DNA from: Ructibacterium gallinarum
Lineage (GTDB): Bacteria > Bacillota > Clostridia > Monoglobales > Monoglobaceae
Reading direction: 5' to 3'
Assembly: GCF_014982785.1 (NCBI RefSeq)
Contig: NZ_JADCKB010000015.1
Coordinates: 1 to 64,000, forward strand
DNA: 64,000 nt
In this document: positions 51,753 to 62,597 of the stretch, piece after piece
Layout of the letters: the number at the start of each line of letters is the position of its first letter
Numbering within the stretch: the first letter of the stretch is position 1
Translations under genes and position numbers: made by a program
The notes under the pieces: model-generated
Seen by the model: the letters and a program-made list of their open reading frames with translations, nothing else
The model's database searches: none
What the model was told of the DNA's origin: nothing

Positions 51753-54700
51753 TTATTTAAATTGTTGCAGACGATATAAAATCACCGCTGCTTGTGCCCT
51801 TGTCAAGCTTTCAGCAGGGGCAAAAATTTGTGAACTGGTTCCTTTCATAATCTCACTTCCCACTAGCTTCGATATTGCCTCTTTTTGTTCTTCATTCATC
51901 TGAGCAATATCTGTAAAAGCGGATATATCGGCAGTATTTAAATTGATTCCAGCTAAATCTGCCGCATGAGCCGTCACCATTGCAGCCTGCAAACGACTCA
52001 TTTCCTGTGAATTTTCCATTTCCGTCAGCAAATCATCTTTAGACACTCCAGTTACCCTTGCTGCCCAATCAGCAAACACGTCTAAAGAAATAGTATTTTC
52101 CGGTCTATAGTATAGTGTAGTAAAACCATCAATCAATCCATCTGTAAATAAGCACTCAATTTCATTTTTAGCCCAGCATTCTGTAATATCTGTAAACGAT
52201 TTCATTTGCTGTGCTTTCCCGTAGATAATAGCTTCCGTAACACTGTTCCATCCACTCGAGCTATTTCCGTGTCCAAAGAACCGAATATATCTGCCGCGTA
52301 CCGGCTGTGAGAAAATATATGCTGCAAGCTTATCGGTGGTTCCGCTGGTTTCTCCTTCCCACACCGTAGTCCAGTTTTCATCATCGCTGGATACATCAAT
52401 AGAGAAATAATTGGTACGTTCATTACCACTCATAAACGATAAACCCATTGCTCCCAAATCTTTTTCTTCTCCCAGATCATACCGGATCCACTGATCTCCC
52501 TCAGCGGCCCATCTGGTATCATAATCACCATCCAGCGTGTTTTCCGGAACATTTTCAGGTTCCGGTACATCACTGGCCTTGACTCCTACCGGGGTATAAG
52601 TTGGTGTATCTTCCGGAAGTGCAGTAACAGGCAACGTCACAAACCGTACCGCGTAAGTAGCCGGTGAAACATTGTCTTGATCTGGCGTCACATGGATCAG
52701 CGTTTGTCCCAAAACATCTTCCTGCTGGTCAATTTCCACCGTTCCATTATTGGTTGTTGCTTCTACTTTAATTGGATTTTCAACCCAATCCGGGACCTGA
52801 ATGGTATATACATATTTGTTCGGAGCAAATTCTTCAACCGGCACGCCATCTACCGTCAAACTGCTCAGTTCTGCTTTTTCCATGTCTTCCATGATCCAAT
52901 CGTCCAAATCCGCTACCTCAGGGACAACACGGTTCGGATCGATTTCACCTGTGTACAGCGGCGTTAAAATCACACGGATTTGCGCCGTTTGAACATCAGT
53001 CAAGTGAATCGACAAAACACTCATCCCGTTATGCGTAGCATTGCCTTCGGGATTGGGAGTCCCCTCTATAGGGGATGCCGGTCTTACTTCCAAAACGGCA
53101 TCAGCCGGAGTTTGCAGCGTTACCAAACATTTTTCTCCACTCCGCGTCAAAATCGCCGTTTTGCCGTCTTCGGCAATATCTACCGTTGCCATCGTGTGCA
53201 TGGACCAATATAATTCAGAAGGTTCATAACATTCGACTTCATCCTGAATCAAAACCTGCTGTTTTGAATCAAAAACCATCATGCCACGGCGGACACTGGA
53301 TGCATCCTCTGCATAAGCATTTGACATATCCAAAATGGTATAACCCCCGCCTTTTACTGTGACAAAATCCGTAATTTCATCCACGGCCAATGGATCCTGA
53401 TCCGGATCCATATCCGGATTAATGACTAGTGTATTATGTCCCTCGGCACGTTTCCCATAATAATTCCATCTTGCGCCTGTTGCGCCCGTATCCCAATAAC
53501 CGGAAACATAATAATTTTCTGCGCCCAATTCGCTTGCCCAACGCTGCCCCAATGCATCAAAAACAAAGGTACCAATATCCAAATCACCGTGGCTGGATTG
53601 ATTGTCACCACCTTTGATCGCTGCATACAAGCCATCAGTATCTTCGAACGAACTACGGAAAATACTAAAGTTTTCCGCCCCGCCGCGATAGCTATCTAAT
53701 GGATAATCTACCTCTTCCGGGGTTGCATAATAATCGGGATTGTAATAAATCATATCCCAGGTTCCTCCGCCCGGATGTACATTCATCTGATACCAGGAAC
53801 AAACCGGATTATTAAATTTTTCAGCAAACCAATAGGCCTGCGGACCATCTTGAATGCCCTCACTGCTGTCAGCAAAGTTAAAATTATTCTTTGATGGACT
53901 GGAAATAAATAGCAGAAAATCTCCGGCCTTGTCGAATCCTTCTACTTGAGACAGCCCATAATCCTGTCCCAGCACATGATCCATCGCACTCATCATATAT
54001 ACCAAATATTGGGTACCAAAAGCCCAGTAGCCAGGTCCTTCCGGGTAAACGCCATCCGGTCCCATTTCTGCAATACTTTTCGGGGTATGCTTTACCGCAG
54101 CGGAAACGATATCAGCACAGTATTCATAGTCCGTTTCCATAATCGCTATGGCGGCAACTGCCAAACCGCCGCAGCAAACACCGTTCCAGTTGTTGGTGTT
54201 CTGCGTAAAATATGTTCCGCTCATCATATATTCATAACCGGTATCCAATTGCTTGCGTATTCCATCCTGTGCCCTCTTGCGCTGCTGCGGCGTCATCCAG
54301 TCATACATCCAATCGTATGCCACCGCAAACGCAAAGACACCTTCTCCAACATTGAGATAATGTTCCGGATACAATGTCGGAAAATCCATGGCATTTACCA
54401 TTTCTTCATAGGCGCGCTCTGCATACCTTTCATCGCCAGTGAGTTTCCACATCATAGCCAAATTCTCTAAACGAGCTTTAATCTCCCGAACTTGAGTCAA
54501 AAAATCTTTTTGCTCATTTTCCACATTGGTATCTACAAACTGTACCAGCTCAGCTTCAAAATACTTTTCGCAGGTTTCTGACAACGATGCAAACCATCCA
54601 CTATATGGCTCATTGCCCAAGTTGGCGCGAATGCGTTCAAAATCCTCTTCTGTCGCCACAAGTCTGGGATGGACACCTTCCATCTTTCTTTCCTTAAAGG

Positions 54701-55709
54701 TTGCAATAATCTCTTCTGAGGTTGGCACTGTCACCGTTTCCATACCTACATTTGTGTTTTTCCCTTCCGTCGCCTCTAAAGCTGTATTCAACGGTCCATA
54801 ATATAATTCCAAACGTCCGAGCTTGGGGCTCCAGTCCACCGTGTTCTCATTAATGTTGCTAAACTCAATCTTAAAATACCGCATACCAGCAGGAATTCCA
54901 GACAAAAGCTCATTCATTTCCGGAGTCAACCCAGTTCCGGTCATCGTCGTTGTGGTCATTTGTATTTCCTGCCAATTTTTTGCATCTGATGACAAATAAT
55001 ATTTCAGTGTTGGCTCAGTACCGGCACCGCGTGCGCTTCCAAAAAAGTTCTTCAGTCTAATGGCAGAAATATCATCTGGTGTCTGATATATAATACTTGC
55101 ACCATTTTGTGCCGATCCACGCACCACGCGCGTTGCATCTCCTCCATGTTCCTCCGGCTTATCCGTATTAAGGGCAAAACCTGGGTCATAGGAATACATT
55201 TTAGAAAAATCAGCAAATTCATCAATCAATACATTATTACTACCGCCAGTATTTCTTGGTATTTGAGTATTCACCTCGACTCCTGTCACAGACGCCCCAG
55301 GCTGAAGTGTAATCTTCAAAAACCGGTTTTTCCCTTTGATTTCCTGCATACTGATACAGTCATTTTCCACTTCCGGCCGCTGTGTCCGATATGTCCCATC
55401 TTCCTCCACAGACAATGAAATCGTCACCGCTTCACTGTCACCGGTATAGTATACATAAAACTGATTGATATCTTCCGTAGATTTATATAAGATAAAACCA
55501 CCGTCTTCACTGGTACATTCCAGGGCATTTACGCCGTTTTGCCGGCTCAATTTGACGTTTTCATAAGTTTTAACTTTTGATAAATCACTCAACTGATCTA
55601 CGATGCCGGCCGGACGAATATTTTTTTCCAACGCCCATACAGCGGAAACAGAAAATATCATGGAAAAAGCCACCAACATTGTTATTATGCGTTTGATTCC
55701 TTTTTGCAT
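51753..55709 (-). CDS. SLH-anchored heparinase II/III-type polysaccharide lyase
   Basis: A 1318-residue surface enzyme. Signal peptide (about 1-26); beta-sandwich modules 30-310; alpha/alpha toroid 345-640 with NTNNW (504-508) and Tyr561 in YPEGPGYW; heparinase II/III-like sheet domain 660-920 with His707 in SSHGDLDIGTFV; cadherin-like module 948-1023; F5/8C-type carbohydrate-binding module 1040-1163; SLH region 1171-1315. It is a paralog of the lyase encoded downstream but has different ancillary modules and a wall anchor. GGAGG precedes the ATG. The gaps to its neighbours are 21 and 45 bp, so they are co-transcribed. Confidence 0.87.
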   Translation of the reverse strand: MQKGIKRIITMLVAFSMIFSVSAVWALEKNIRPAGIVDQLSDLSKVKTYENVKLSRQNGVNALECTSEDGGFILYKSTEDINQFYVYYTGDSEAVTISLSVEEDGTYRTQRPEVENDCISMQEIKGKNRFLKITLQPGASVTGVEVNTQIPRNTGGSNNVLIDEFADFSKMYSYDPGFALNTDKPEEHGGDATRVVRGSAQNGASIIYQTPDDISAIRLKNFFGSARGAGTEPTLKYYLSSDAKNWQEIQMTTTTMTGTGLTPEMNELLSGIPAGMRYFKIEFSNINENTVDWSPKLGRLELYYGPLNTALEATEGKNTNVGMETVTVPTSEEIIATFKERKMEGVHPRLVATEEDFERIRANLGNEPYSGWFASLSETCEKYFEAELVQFVDTNVENEQKDFLTQVREIKARLENLAMMWKLTGDERYAERAYEEMVNAMDFPTLYPEHYLNVGEGVFAFAVAYDWMYDWMTPQQRKRAQDGIRKQLDTGYEYMMSGTYFTQNTNNWNGVCCGGLAVAAIAIMETDYEYCADIVSAAVKHTPKSIAEMGPDGVYPEGPGYWAFGTQYLVYMMSAMDHVLGQDYGLSQVEGFDKAGDFLLFISSPSKNNFNFADSSEGIQDGPQAYWFAEKFNNPVCSWYQMNVHPGGGTWDMIYYNPDYYATPEEVDYPLDSYRGGAENFSIFRSSFEDTDGLYAAIKGGDNQSSHGDLDIGTFVFDALGQRWASELGAENYYVSGYWDTGATGARWNYYGKRAEGHNTLVINPDMDPDQDPLAVDEITDFVTVKGGGYTILDMSNAYAEDASSVRRGMMVFDSKQQVLIQDEVECYEPSELYWSMHTMATVDIAEDGKTAILTRSGEKCLVTLQTPADAVLEVRPASPIEGTPNPEGNATHNGMSVLSIHLTDVQTAQIRVILTPLYTGEIDPNRVVPEVADLDDWIMEDMEKAELSSLTVDGVPVEEFAPNKYVYTIQVPDWVENPIKVEATTNNGTVEIDQQEDVLGQTLIHVTPDQDNVSPATYAVRFVTLPVTALPEDTPTYTPVGVKASDVPEPENVPENTLDGDYDTRWAAEGDQWIRYDLGEEKDLGAMGLSFMSGNERTNYFSIDVSSDDENWTTVWEGETSGTTDKLAAYIFSQPVRGRYIRFFGHGNSSSGWNSVTEAIIYGKAQQMKSFTDITECWAKNEIECLFTDGLIDGFTTLYYRPENTISLDVFADWAARVTGVSKDDLLTEMENSQEMSRLQAAMVTAHAADLAGINLNTADISAFTDIAQMNEEQKEAISKLVGSEIMKGTSSQIFAPAESLTRAQAAVILYRLQQFK

Positions 55710-55730
55710 GGTTAACCTCCTTTTCCTAAA

Positions 55731-58262
55731 TCAACCGTCAATTCTCTGGGTCCCTGATGCATCTATTAATGTAATTCCAGACAAAGGCCGTTGCAACGCC
55801 TCGTTTGTCCGAGCAAAAATTTTAACATATGCATCATTTGCCTCCGTATCGATCTGCAATTCCGGCAATGAAACCGTTTTTGTTCCTTTTACCAAATTTT
55901 CTTCTTTTCCCATACTGATCCCCTGTATTTTACCATTGGCATAATACACTGCGTATACAGTTACCGAAGCACCATCTTTCAGGCAGGTGATATCCGCCTT
56001 TGGCGTAACTTTACCAGATGCCGGAAGTGTTTCCATACCAGCCAGACCCGCGTTTTCCAGTGCGGCCTGATGCGGTGAAAATAAAGTATAAGTGCCGCCC
56101 GCAATCGGCCTGCCATACAAATCCAAAATTCCTTCCCCGACTTCCAAAGAATATATACTGCTGTAATCTAATGGTTCTGCCAAAGTTAAAATCACCTTTG
56201 TACCGCTGGCATCCACAGACACCCCTTTTGCCTGCTGACCATTAACCACAAACTGCTCCGGCCGCAATGTCTGATCATCCAGCATAATCGTAAATGGGAT
56301 GCCTGGAGCATCAACTGCATCTGCTTGTACCGCCTGAGAATCTTTAATTACTGCAACCGTTCCTTCTTCCGGCAGTAAACTGTTGAATTTAATATTTGCG
56401 ATCTTGGTTGCCCATGCAGACCCTTCTATTCTTCTGCGCATACGAATAATAAAATATGGATACTCCTTTTCCTCTGCCCGATAGGTATATGAAAAAGGAT
56501 AAAAGTTATCTTTTGCGCTCTGGGACAACTGAGTCTTTTCCACCTGATCGGTAACATCAATATAAGTCGAAGTATCATTTAAATCACCCAGAGACTCTGC
56601 AACTGCAAACTCCAAATCGTAAAATGCCGATTCGGTAGATGGATTGGGATTGTTATAAATCCGTAAAACCGCATCCCGAATACCCGAATCCAAACGATAT
56701 ATCAGCCGGGTATCGTCTGCAGCACCTCCCAGAAAAATTCGGCTGGTGTCTCCATCATAGTTCTCAGGATTTGCCACATCCACAGTCATACCCAGGTTAT
56801 TGCTTGTAATGTCTGAAGGGTTCACCACTTTTCCGGTTTTATCGGTAATGCCCACCAGCTGCGGAATAAACCCCGTTGTACCAAACTCAAATTCATCCAG
56901 CACCATATCGGTTGTATAAGCCGTGGTAAAAGATACCGAAGCCGGGCTGATCTCCATTCCATCTTCCAGATCCCGAATGCCTCCCCCTAAGGTTACGGTA
57001 TAGGTTCTGTTGGGACGCAAATCCTTGCCGAACGTCACGGCCACGGTGTTCTCTCCTTTAAGCGTTACAGCATCCACTTCAGCAACAGGCTCCGTGCTTA
57101 CAACAGCCTGATCAATAGTGGAAGAATCCAGTGTTTTGTTAAACGTAAAGGTTACTTCCGGTCTTAAAGAAACTTCTTCTTCGCCATTTTCCGGAGATGT
57201 CATTTGTGCAAAAGCCGGAGACGGCTGTTCTCTTGTGGTAAACTGCATTTGCGTATCCAGTACGCTGCCCATAAGGTCTGACAAACCGCCATAATTTATG
57301 GTATAGGTATTGGAAAGAGTCAATCCCGCAGGGAAAGCAATATTAATTCGGGTCATATCGATGCTGTCCAGCTCCACCAAATACTGGTCGGCCAGCGTCC
57401 CGTTTGCATCTGTCACGGTAAGATTGCTGACCGTTTCCGGATTCAGAGGTGTGTTAAAGTCCAAAACCAGTTTCTGGGTTTTTTCAGAAACATTCACAGC
57501 ACTCTCCTCAATGGTACTGCTATCCAACCGTAAGGCATCAAGGGGCTGAATGATCAGATCATCATAATAAGAAGATTCATTCGACCAGGTGCGGTGATTA
57601 TTCACCACCCGGGTAATTTGTTTCTGATTACCGTTGCTCAAAATCAGTGGTGTATCATTCAGTTTTTCATTCTGAAAATATACATCGTAGCTGTTTCCGT
57701 AAAGTACCAGAAATATCTGATACCACTCATCGTTCACATACACATAATCCTGTGCTTTTGTACCCGCCAAAGCTAAATTTCCATTGAGTGAACTTGCATT
57801 AATCTGCCCGTCGTCAAACTGGATCAAAGCTTCTCCATTTACATTATTGACAGTATCATCCAGTCGCAGTACTTTTTTAACATTTCCTTTTGCCTGAAAC
57901 CGCACTTTCATTTCAACGGAAACTTTTTCATCTTCTCCAAATGAATAGACAGGATTTTCTTTAAATTCATGATTATACGATGCATCTGTCACACTGTCTG
58001 TTTTGATTAGCTGCATTTCTGTAACATATCCGCTCTCATCAGGATAAGGCAAAATATTCTTATCTCCATTCAAAACAAGACAGCTCAGCGGGTCACCTTC
58101 ATTCAGATGAAAATTCCCCAAGTCCGCCTGTGTATCATAATGGTTGATATAGATCCCATTTTCTGACACTGCGCCGAAAACAGGTATTACCGTCTGAGTC
58201 AGCATAACTGCTGCCACGGTAAATACACCGATTGCCTTTTGGATTTTCTGATGTTTAATCAT
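55731..58262 (-). CDS. Secreted LamG / SbsA-Ig-like surface protein
   Basis: An 843-residue exported protein with no recognisable catalytic core. Signal peptide (about 1-31); LamG-like module (YGNSYDVYFQNEKLND, about 35-240) similar to that of the 1452-residue lyase; SbsA-Ig-like modules near 245-345, 350-445 and 655-745; a carbohydrate-binding-like sandwich at 450-640; and a C-terminal module (VYAVYYANGKIQGISMGKEE) also seen in the deacetylase. It probably binds polysaccharide or extends other proteins from the wall. It overlaps the upstream SLH gene by 8 bp. Confidence 0.8.
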   Translation of the reverse strand: MIKHQKIQKAIGVFTVAAVMLTQTVIPVFGAVSENGIYINHYDTQADLGNFHLNEGDPLSCLVLNGDKNILPYPDESGYVTEMQLIKTDSVTDASYNHEFKENPVYSFGEDEKVSVEMKVRFQAKGNVKKVLRLDDTVNNVNGEALIQFDDGQINASSLNGNLALAGTKAQDYVYVNDEWYQIFLVLYGNSYDVYFQNEKLNDTPLILSNGNQKQITRVVNNHRTWSNESSYYDDLIIQPLDALRLDSSTIEESAVNVSEKTQKLVLDFNTPLNPETVSNLTVTDANGTLADQYLVELDSIDMTRINIAFPAGLTLSNTYTINYGGLSDLMGSVLDTQMQFTTREQPSPAFAQMTSPENGEEEVSLRPEVTFTFNKTLDSSTIDQAVVSTEPVAEVDAVTLKGENTVAVTFGKDLRPNRTYTVTLGGGIRDLEDGMEISPASVSFTTAYTTDMVLDEFEFGTTGFIPQLVGITDKTGKVVNPSDITSNNLGMTVDVANPENYDGDTSRIFLGGAADDTRLIYRLDSGIRDAVLRIYNNPNPSTESAFYDLEFAVAESLGDLNDTSTYIDVTDQVEKTQLSQSAKDNFYPFSYTYRAEEKEYPYFIIRMRRRIEGSAWATKIANIKFNSLLPEEGTVAVIKDSQAVQADAVDAPGIPFTIMLDDQTLRPEQFVVNGQQAKGVSVDASGTKVILTLAEPLDYSSIYSLEVGEGILDLYGRPIAGGTYTLFSPHQAALENAGLAGMETLPASGKVTPKADITCLKDGASVTVYAVYYANGKIQGISMGKEENLVKGTKTVSLPELQIDTEANDAYVKIFARTNEALQRPLSGITLIDASGTQRIDG

Positions 58263-60828
58263 AAATTGCCACCACCTTTGTATCAGTATAACGGGACTGG
58301 ATCAATACGTATGACGCTTCATCGCCCAACACTTTTCTATCCAGAATATCTTCTGCGGAGCCCAAGGTAACATTGAGTTTGCCTCGAAGATCTTCGATCC
58401 GGTAAACATTACCCCGGATCAAAATATTGACTTTTTCCATCTGTCCTGCATCATTGAGACCTTCCAGCTGAATAATATTTCCATCCTTGCGAACGACCTG
58501 CCCATAAAAGACATAATTGATATTGTCAAAACCATTTGCCTTGTTTCCGCTTAAGACAGACCGCGTCTCATAATCAAACAACTTTTCCACATACCGCAGG
58601 GTTCCCTGTGCGTTTACCGCTACACGAACACCATCTCCCGGATTAATTCCCTCCAGCAGTGCAGCGTCATCGGTTTGATACTGCTGTTCTTTTCCATCCA
58701 GCAAAACGGTTACGCTTTGCACCGGAATTCCTTCGTCATCCAAAACAATGGCAATTTCTTTAACAATACCAATTCTTGAATCCATCTGAATGTCCGCAGC
58801 GCTTCCGGTTCCCACATTTTCATAAGAAATCACTATATCCTGCACCAAAACATCCTGTTCTGTGATAAAGGTGCTGACCGTATAATACGTGTCGTTGGAA
58901 AAATGTTTATAATTCTGGACCTCATAGTTTTCATCGTCGGCACTTGCTTCAGTAGCTTCTGACGGGACCAAAAAAACAATGGTGCTGTCATCTACATTGA
59001 ACTTTCCGCCAAAGCACTGAGAAATCTCTTTATAATACAGCGTTCCTGCCGAAGCATCGTAAGTCTGCATAATATCTCCGCCGATTTCTTCCGAAGTCGG
59101 AAGTGTAATTTTTTTCAGCGTTCCATCGCTGTTTTGGTTGATCTTCATCAACCGCTGGCCGCCTGTTAATCCATTCAGCCATTCATAGGCCTCCGCCGCG
59201 CTGAATGTGACATCATTGATATTGACCTTGGGTGCCAATTCCATAATACGAATGTTACCATCCTGCATCAGCAGTTTTACCTCCGCATTATCAAAACCGA
59301 CTTCACGTGCTTTCATGAAATAAGCATACTGATCGCCCAACTGTTCTCCCTTTTCAAAAGCGGCGATCTTTCCCAAATAATCTAAATAGAAAACACCGCT
59401 ATCTCCCGCCTGTAAGGATAGGTTCTTCTCCTCAAGATATTTCTGAAAATGGTCTGTTAACTCAAACTGTTCGCTGGCCATCTGAATGCGCACACTTCCG
59501 TCTTCGCCTGTCGTCACCAGATTGATCTTTCCCTCTATCGCGTCAGCAGAAATAATAATACGGATCGAACGCTCAGTCCCTTTGGAAATGGCTACCGATG
59601 CCACATCATATTCAGACAGCTGGGCCAACGGAACCTCATTGCCATATTTATCAACCATAGAAATTTTATCATTGGTATTCAATTCCACAGGCGTTCCTGT
59701 ATATTTATCATAAAACCGCTCCGTATTTTGACTGACACCGGAAATTACAAAGGTTTCATAATCCATAATTTTTGCGACCTGATACCCCTGTCCGTTATCG
59801 ATCAAAGTCACTGTCCCATTTTTGGGTACCATAAGTTCCTGTGTGAAATCGGCCGGATCCGTAATGGCCTGCCCATTATAGATCACGGCCGCTGTCCCGG
59901 AAAGATTTGCAGTACCCAGATTGCCGTTTTCGTTATAATACTTCAGTGAAAAATCCGCAAAACTCTGAATGTCTTCTGTGTTGACCGTCAAGGTCCGCAC
60001 ACCGGGTGCGCTACACATATATACTATCGCATTATTTTTATCCTCATATTTATGATACCATGCGTTTACCTTAACTCCTAAAAATTTAGAAACCAAACTA
60101 TATTTTGCATCAAATTCGGTCTCATCGATCCGTACCCGATCTTTGGAAAGTTCAGATCCGGAATATAATGCCGTATCATAGGTGGCTGTCACTTGCCCGG
60201 TAATCGCATAGATGTTATGAAATTCCTCCATCATGTTAATGTAAGAATAAGTTACCTCTTCCCCGATGGATTCAGGAACCAAAGCATCGGTATCAATCGC
60301 GTTGTAAAATAAGGTAACGATATCCTGATACGTCAACTGATCTCCCAATCCTGTGCCGCTGGTCAAACCGATTTCCGCCGCACATTTGATATATCCAGTG
60401 GGATATCCTCCTTTTTCCGCAACATAGGGTGCATACCCCTGCGCAGAAAGCATAATTTTCAACGCTTCCTCCGGCATGATTGCCCGATCTGGCTCAAAAT
60501 TTGTACCATCACCATTGATCAAGCCCCGCGCCGCAGCAGCAGAAATTGCCGCGTGATAAGTATGGGATACGGGAACATCCTTGAAATACACATTTTCTGT
60601 TTCATCAAGCGGAATATTATAAAGCAGATCCGCTAAAGCCATAAATTCTCCGCGGGTTACTACTGCATCCAAATTTGCAGTGGTTCCAGCCCAAACACCC
60701 AGTCCTTGAAGGGTGGACAGCTTTTCTGCCGACGCGGTAGTTACCGCCGCTGCATGGGTTTGCGAGGCAGGAAGGCCAAGAGCAAATATACAAAGTACAA
60801 TAAAAAATGCTGATAATCTTTTTCCCAT
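58255..60828 (-). CDS. SLH-domain surface protein, N-terminal SLH repeats
   Basis: An 857-residue exported protein. Signal peptide (MGKRLSAFFIVLCIFALGL, cleavage near THA-A), then three SLH-type repeats in residues 30-200 (VVTRGEFMALADLLYN, FKDVPVSHTYHAAISAAAAR, GDGTNFEPDRAIMPEEALK and a weaker third). About 650 residues of beta-rich sequence follow that I cannot name. The layout resembles the 755-residue protein at 23946-26213. AGGAGG lies 7 nt before the ATG, inside the end of the neighbouring SLH gene (gap 2 bp). Confidence 0.85.
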   Translation of the reverse strand: MGKRLSAFFIVLCIFALGLPASQTHAAAVTTASAEKLSTLQGLGVWAGTTANLDAVVTRGEFMALADLLYNIPLDETENVYFKDVPVSHTYHAAISAAAARGLINGDGTNFEPDRAIMPEEALKIMLSAQGYAPYVAEKGGYPTGYIKCAAEIGLTSGTGLGDQLTYQDIVTLFYNAIDTDALVPESIGEEVTYSYINMMEEFHNIYAITGQVTATYDTALYSGSELSKDRVRIDETEFDAKYSLVSKFLGVKVNAWYHKYEDKNNAIVYMCSAPGVRTLTVNTEDIQSFADFSLKYYNENGNLGTANLSGTAAVIYNGQAITDPADFTQELMVPKNGTVTLIDNGQGYQVAKIMDYETFVISGVSQNTERFYDKYTGTPVELNTNDKISMVDKYGNEVPLAQLSEYDVASVAISKGTERSIRIIISADAIEGKINLVTTGEDGSVRIQMASEQFELTDHFQKYLEEKNLSLQAGDSGVFYLDYLGKIAAFEKGEQLGDQYAYFMKAREVGFDNAEVKLLMQDGNIRIMELAPKVNINDVTFSAAEAYEWLNGLTGGQRLMKINQNSDGTLKKITLPTSEEIGGDIMQTYDASAGTLYYKEISQCFGGKFNVDDSTIVFLVPSEATEASADDENYEVQNYKHFSNDTYYTVSTFITEQDVLVQDIVISYENVGTGSAADIQMDSRIGIVKEIAIVLDDEGIPVQSVTVLLDGKEQQYQTDDAALLEGINPGDGVRVAVNAQGTLRYVEKLFDYETRSVLSGNKANGFDNINYVFYGQVVRKDGNIIQLEGLNDAGQMEKVNILIRGNVYRIEDLRGKLNVTLGSAEDILDRKVLGDEASYVLIQSRYTDTKVVAIYD

Positions 60829-60830
60829 CT

Positions 60831-62528
60831 TTATTCCTCCTTCGAACCGATAAGCCTATACAGCATCTGTGCCGCTTCGGCGCGGGTCGCCGTTCCGTTT
60901 GGAGCAAACGAACCATCCGGATTGCCCGCAATGATTCCTGCGCCGTATAACGCAGCTACCGCCCCTTTCGCATAATCTGCAATTTGATCCGCATCCGTAA
61001 AACTCATTTCTGTCTCTGAAAATTCCATCCCGCGAATTTCCGCTGTACGATAAACCATGACGGCCATATCCTGCCGGGAAATCTCCTGTCCTACACCAAA
61101 GAGTTCCGCATTCACACCATTGGTGATACCCGCCGCTGCACCCTGTTGTACAAAGGAATAGAACCAAGCATCTTCTGGAACATCCAGAAAATCTACGGTT
61201 TTATCGGTCTGGGGAACACCTGCGGTCAAGACCGCCATTTTCAGAAATTCCTCTCTGGTGACGCTGCTATTGGGCGCAAACATTCCATCTTCTTTGCCGT
61301 TGATAATACCCAATTCATACATAGCATAAACCGCTTCTTTTGCCCATGCGGCGTCTTCCATATCGGAAAAAGCTTCCGGCTCCTGCTGCGTTTCCTGTAC
61401 AATCGGTTCTACCGGCTCAAGGCCTTGAGGATTCTGTATGGAAATTCCGCCGCCTCTGGAACCGCCGCCTCCGCTGTTACCGCCGCTGATCACTGTACTG
61501 CTTCCAGTGGTTTTTGCCAGTTCCCGCAAACGTTCTTCCAAAGCCTGTAATGACGTAAACCGCTTTCCAGTTAAATTTTCATATGCTTTTACTTTTCCTG
61601 CATCCGACAGAGCCTCTATACTGTTGACTTCCTCACTAATTCCTAGCTCTCCTTTGCACGATGACAGCACATACTGCACATCGAACCGTCCGTTTTTGGG
61701 ATAGGCTACCGCGGTCAACAGTATGCTCTCCATATAAGCCTGCCGAAGCGCTTTCGAATTTTCAAACGTCTTTAAAGCGAGCGCATCATAAACTTGACTG
61801 GGTTCCTTAATCCGTTCCGACAAAATTTGCTCAAACACATCACCATCCACTACGGCACCCAATGCACTTCCTTTCTCTTCCAGCGTCTTTTGAATCCAAG
61901 CTGCGTCACGGCTCTGACTGAGCTGTTCCACCAAGGTCGCGGATTCAAAAATAGATGCCGCGTTTGTCGTATCCGTTTCCGAATACGGCCTGCCGTCTAC
62001 CAAAGCCTGATAGATATTGGTATAGGGCGGCTGGATCTGCTCCAGCATCGCAAGATCCATTCCTAAAACAAAAGCATTGGTATAGCTTCCACAGGCTTTC
62101 TGCAGAGCCTGTTTCATTTTTTCTGCTGTATCAGCGGCATTGATATCTGCAATCGCAGACGTAATATCCTCTGTGCTTTTATATACAAAATCATAGGCTT
62201 CTTCTTCTGTACCATATTCTCTACTAATCCACGCAGTCGCTTCCCGGGTACCACCATTCATATCAAACGCAAACGAAAAACTTCCATCCTGGCTGGGCTG
62301 CTGATTAATATAAAGAATATCTTCCTGCTGTGCCGCTGTGGTCTCTTTTCCTTCCGGAAGTACAGTTATGGCAATGATCTCATTGGGTTTTGTCGTTTCC
62401 AATTTTCCGCTGATGGTAACTTTACTTCCCTGCTGTGTACATTGTACTGTACCTTCTGCCGAAGCCGTACCTCCAAACAAACACAATACTGCAAGGATTC
62501 CCGCTCCCATTTGATGCCAACCTTTCAT
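60831..62528 (-). CDS. SLH-domain surface protein, C-terminal SLH repeats
   Basis: A 565-residue exported protein. Signal peptide (about 1-24, ASA-E), a beta-sandwich module at 25-125 (GSKVTISGKLETTKPNEIIA), a helical region to about 340, a Gly/Ser/Arg linker (SGGGSRGGG), then three clear SLH repeats in the last 175 residues (AWAKEAVYAMYELGIINGKE, FLDVPEDAWFYSFVQQGAAA, GNPDGSFAPNGTATRAEAAQ). ATG 62528 lies 7 nt after AGGAGG; the ATG at 62534 is too close. It probably presents its N-terminal modules on the wall. Function otherwise unknown. Confidence 0.85.
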   Translation of the reverse strand: MKGWHQMGAGILAVLCLFGGTASAEGTVQCTQQGSKVTISGKLETTKPNEIIAITVLPEGKETTAAQQEDILYINQQPSQDGSFSFAFDMNGGTREATAWISREYGTEEEAYDFVYKSTEDITSAIADINAADTAEKMKQALQKACGSYTNAFVLGMDLAMLEQIQPPYTNIYQALVDGRPYSETDTTNAASIFESATLVEQLSQSRDAAWIQKTLEEKGSALGAVVDGDVFEQILSERIKEPSQVYDALALKTFENSKALRQAYMESILLTAVAYPKNGRFDVQYVLSSCKGELGISEEVNSIEALSDAGKVKAYENLTGKRFTSLQALEERLRELAKTTGSSTVISGGNSGGGGSRGGGISIQNPQGLEPVEPIVQETQQEPEAFSDMEDAAWAKEAVYAMYELGIINGKEDGMFAPNSSVTREEFLKMAVLTAGVPQTDKTVDFLDVPEDAWFYSFVQQGAAAGITNGVNAELFGVGQEISRQDMAVMVYRTAEIRGMEFSETEMSFTDADQIADYAKGAVAALYGAGIIAGNPDGSFAPNGTATRAEAAQMLYRLIGSKEE

Positions 62529-62597
62529 ATCCATTCCTCCTATCGCTTCCTTTCTGCTCTTTTACGTTTCGGCACTCTGATTTAAGCAAAATCCGAA

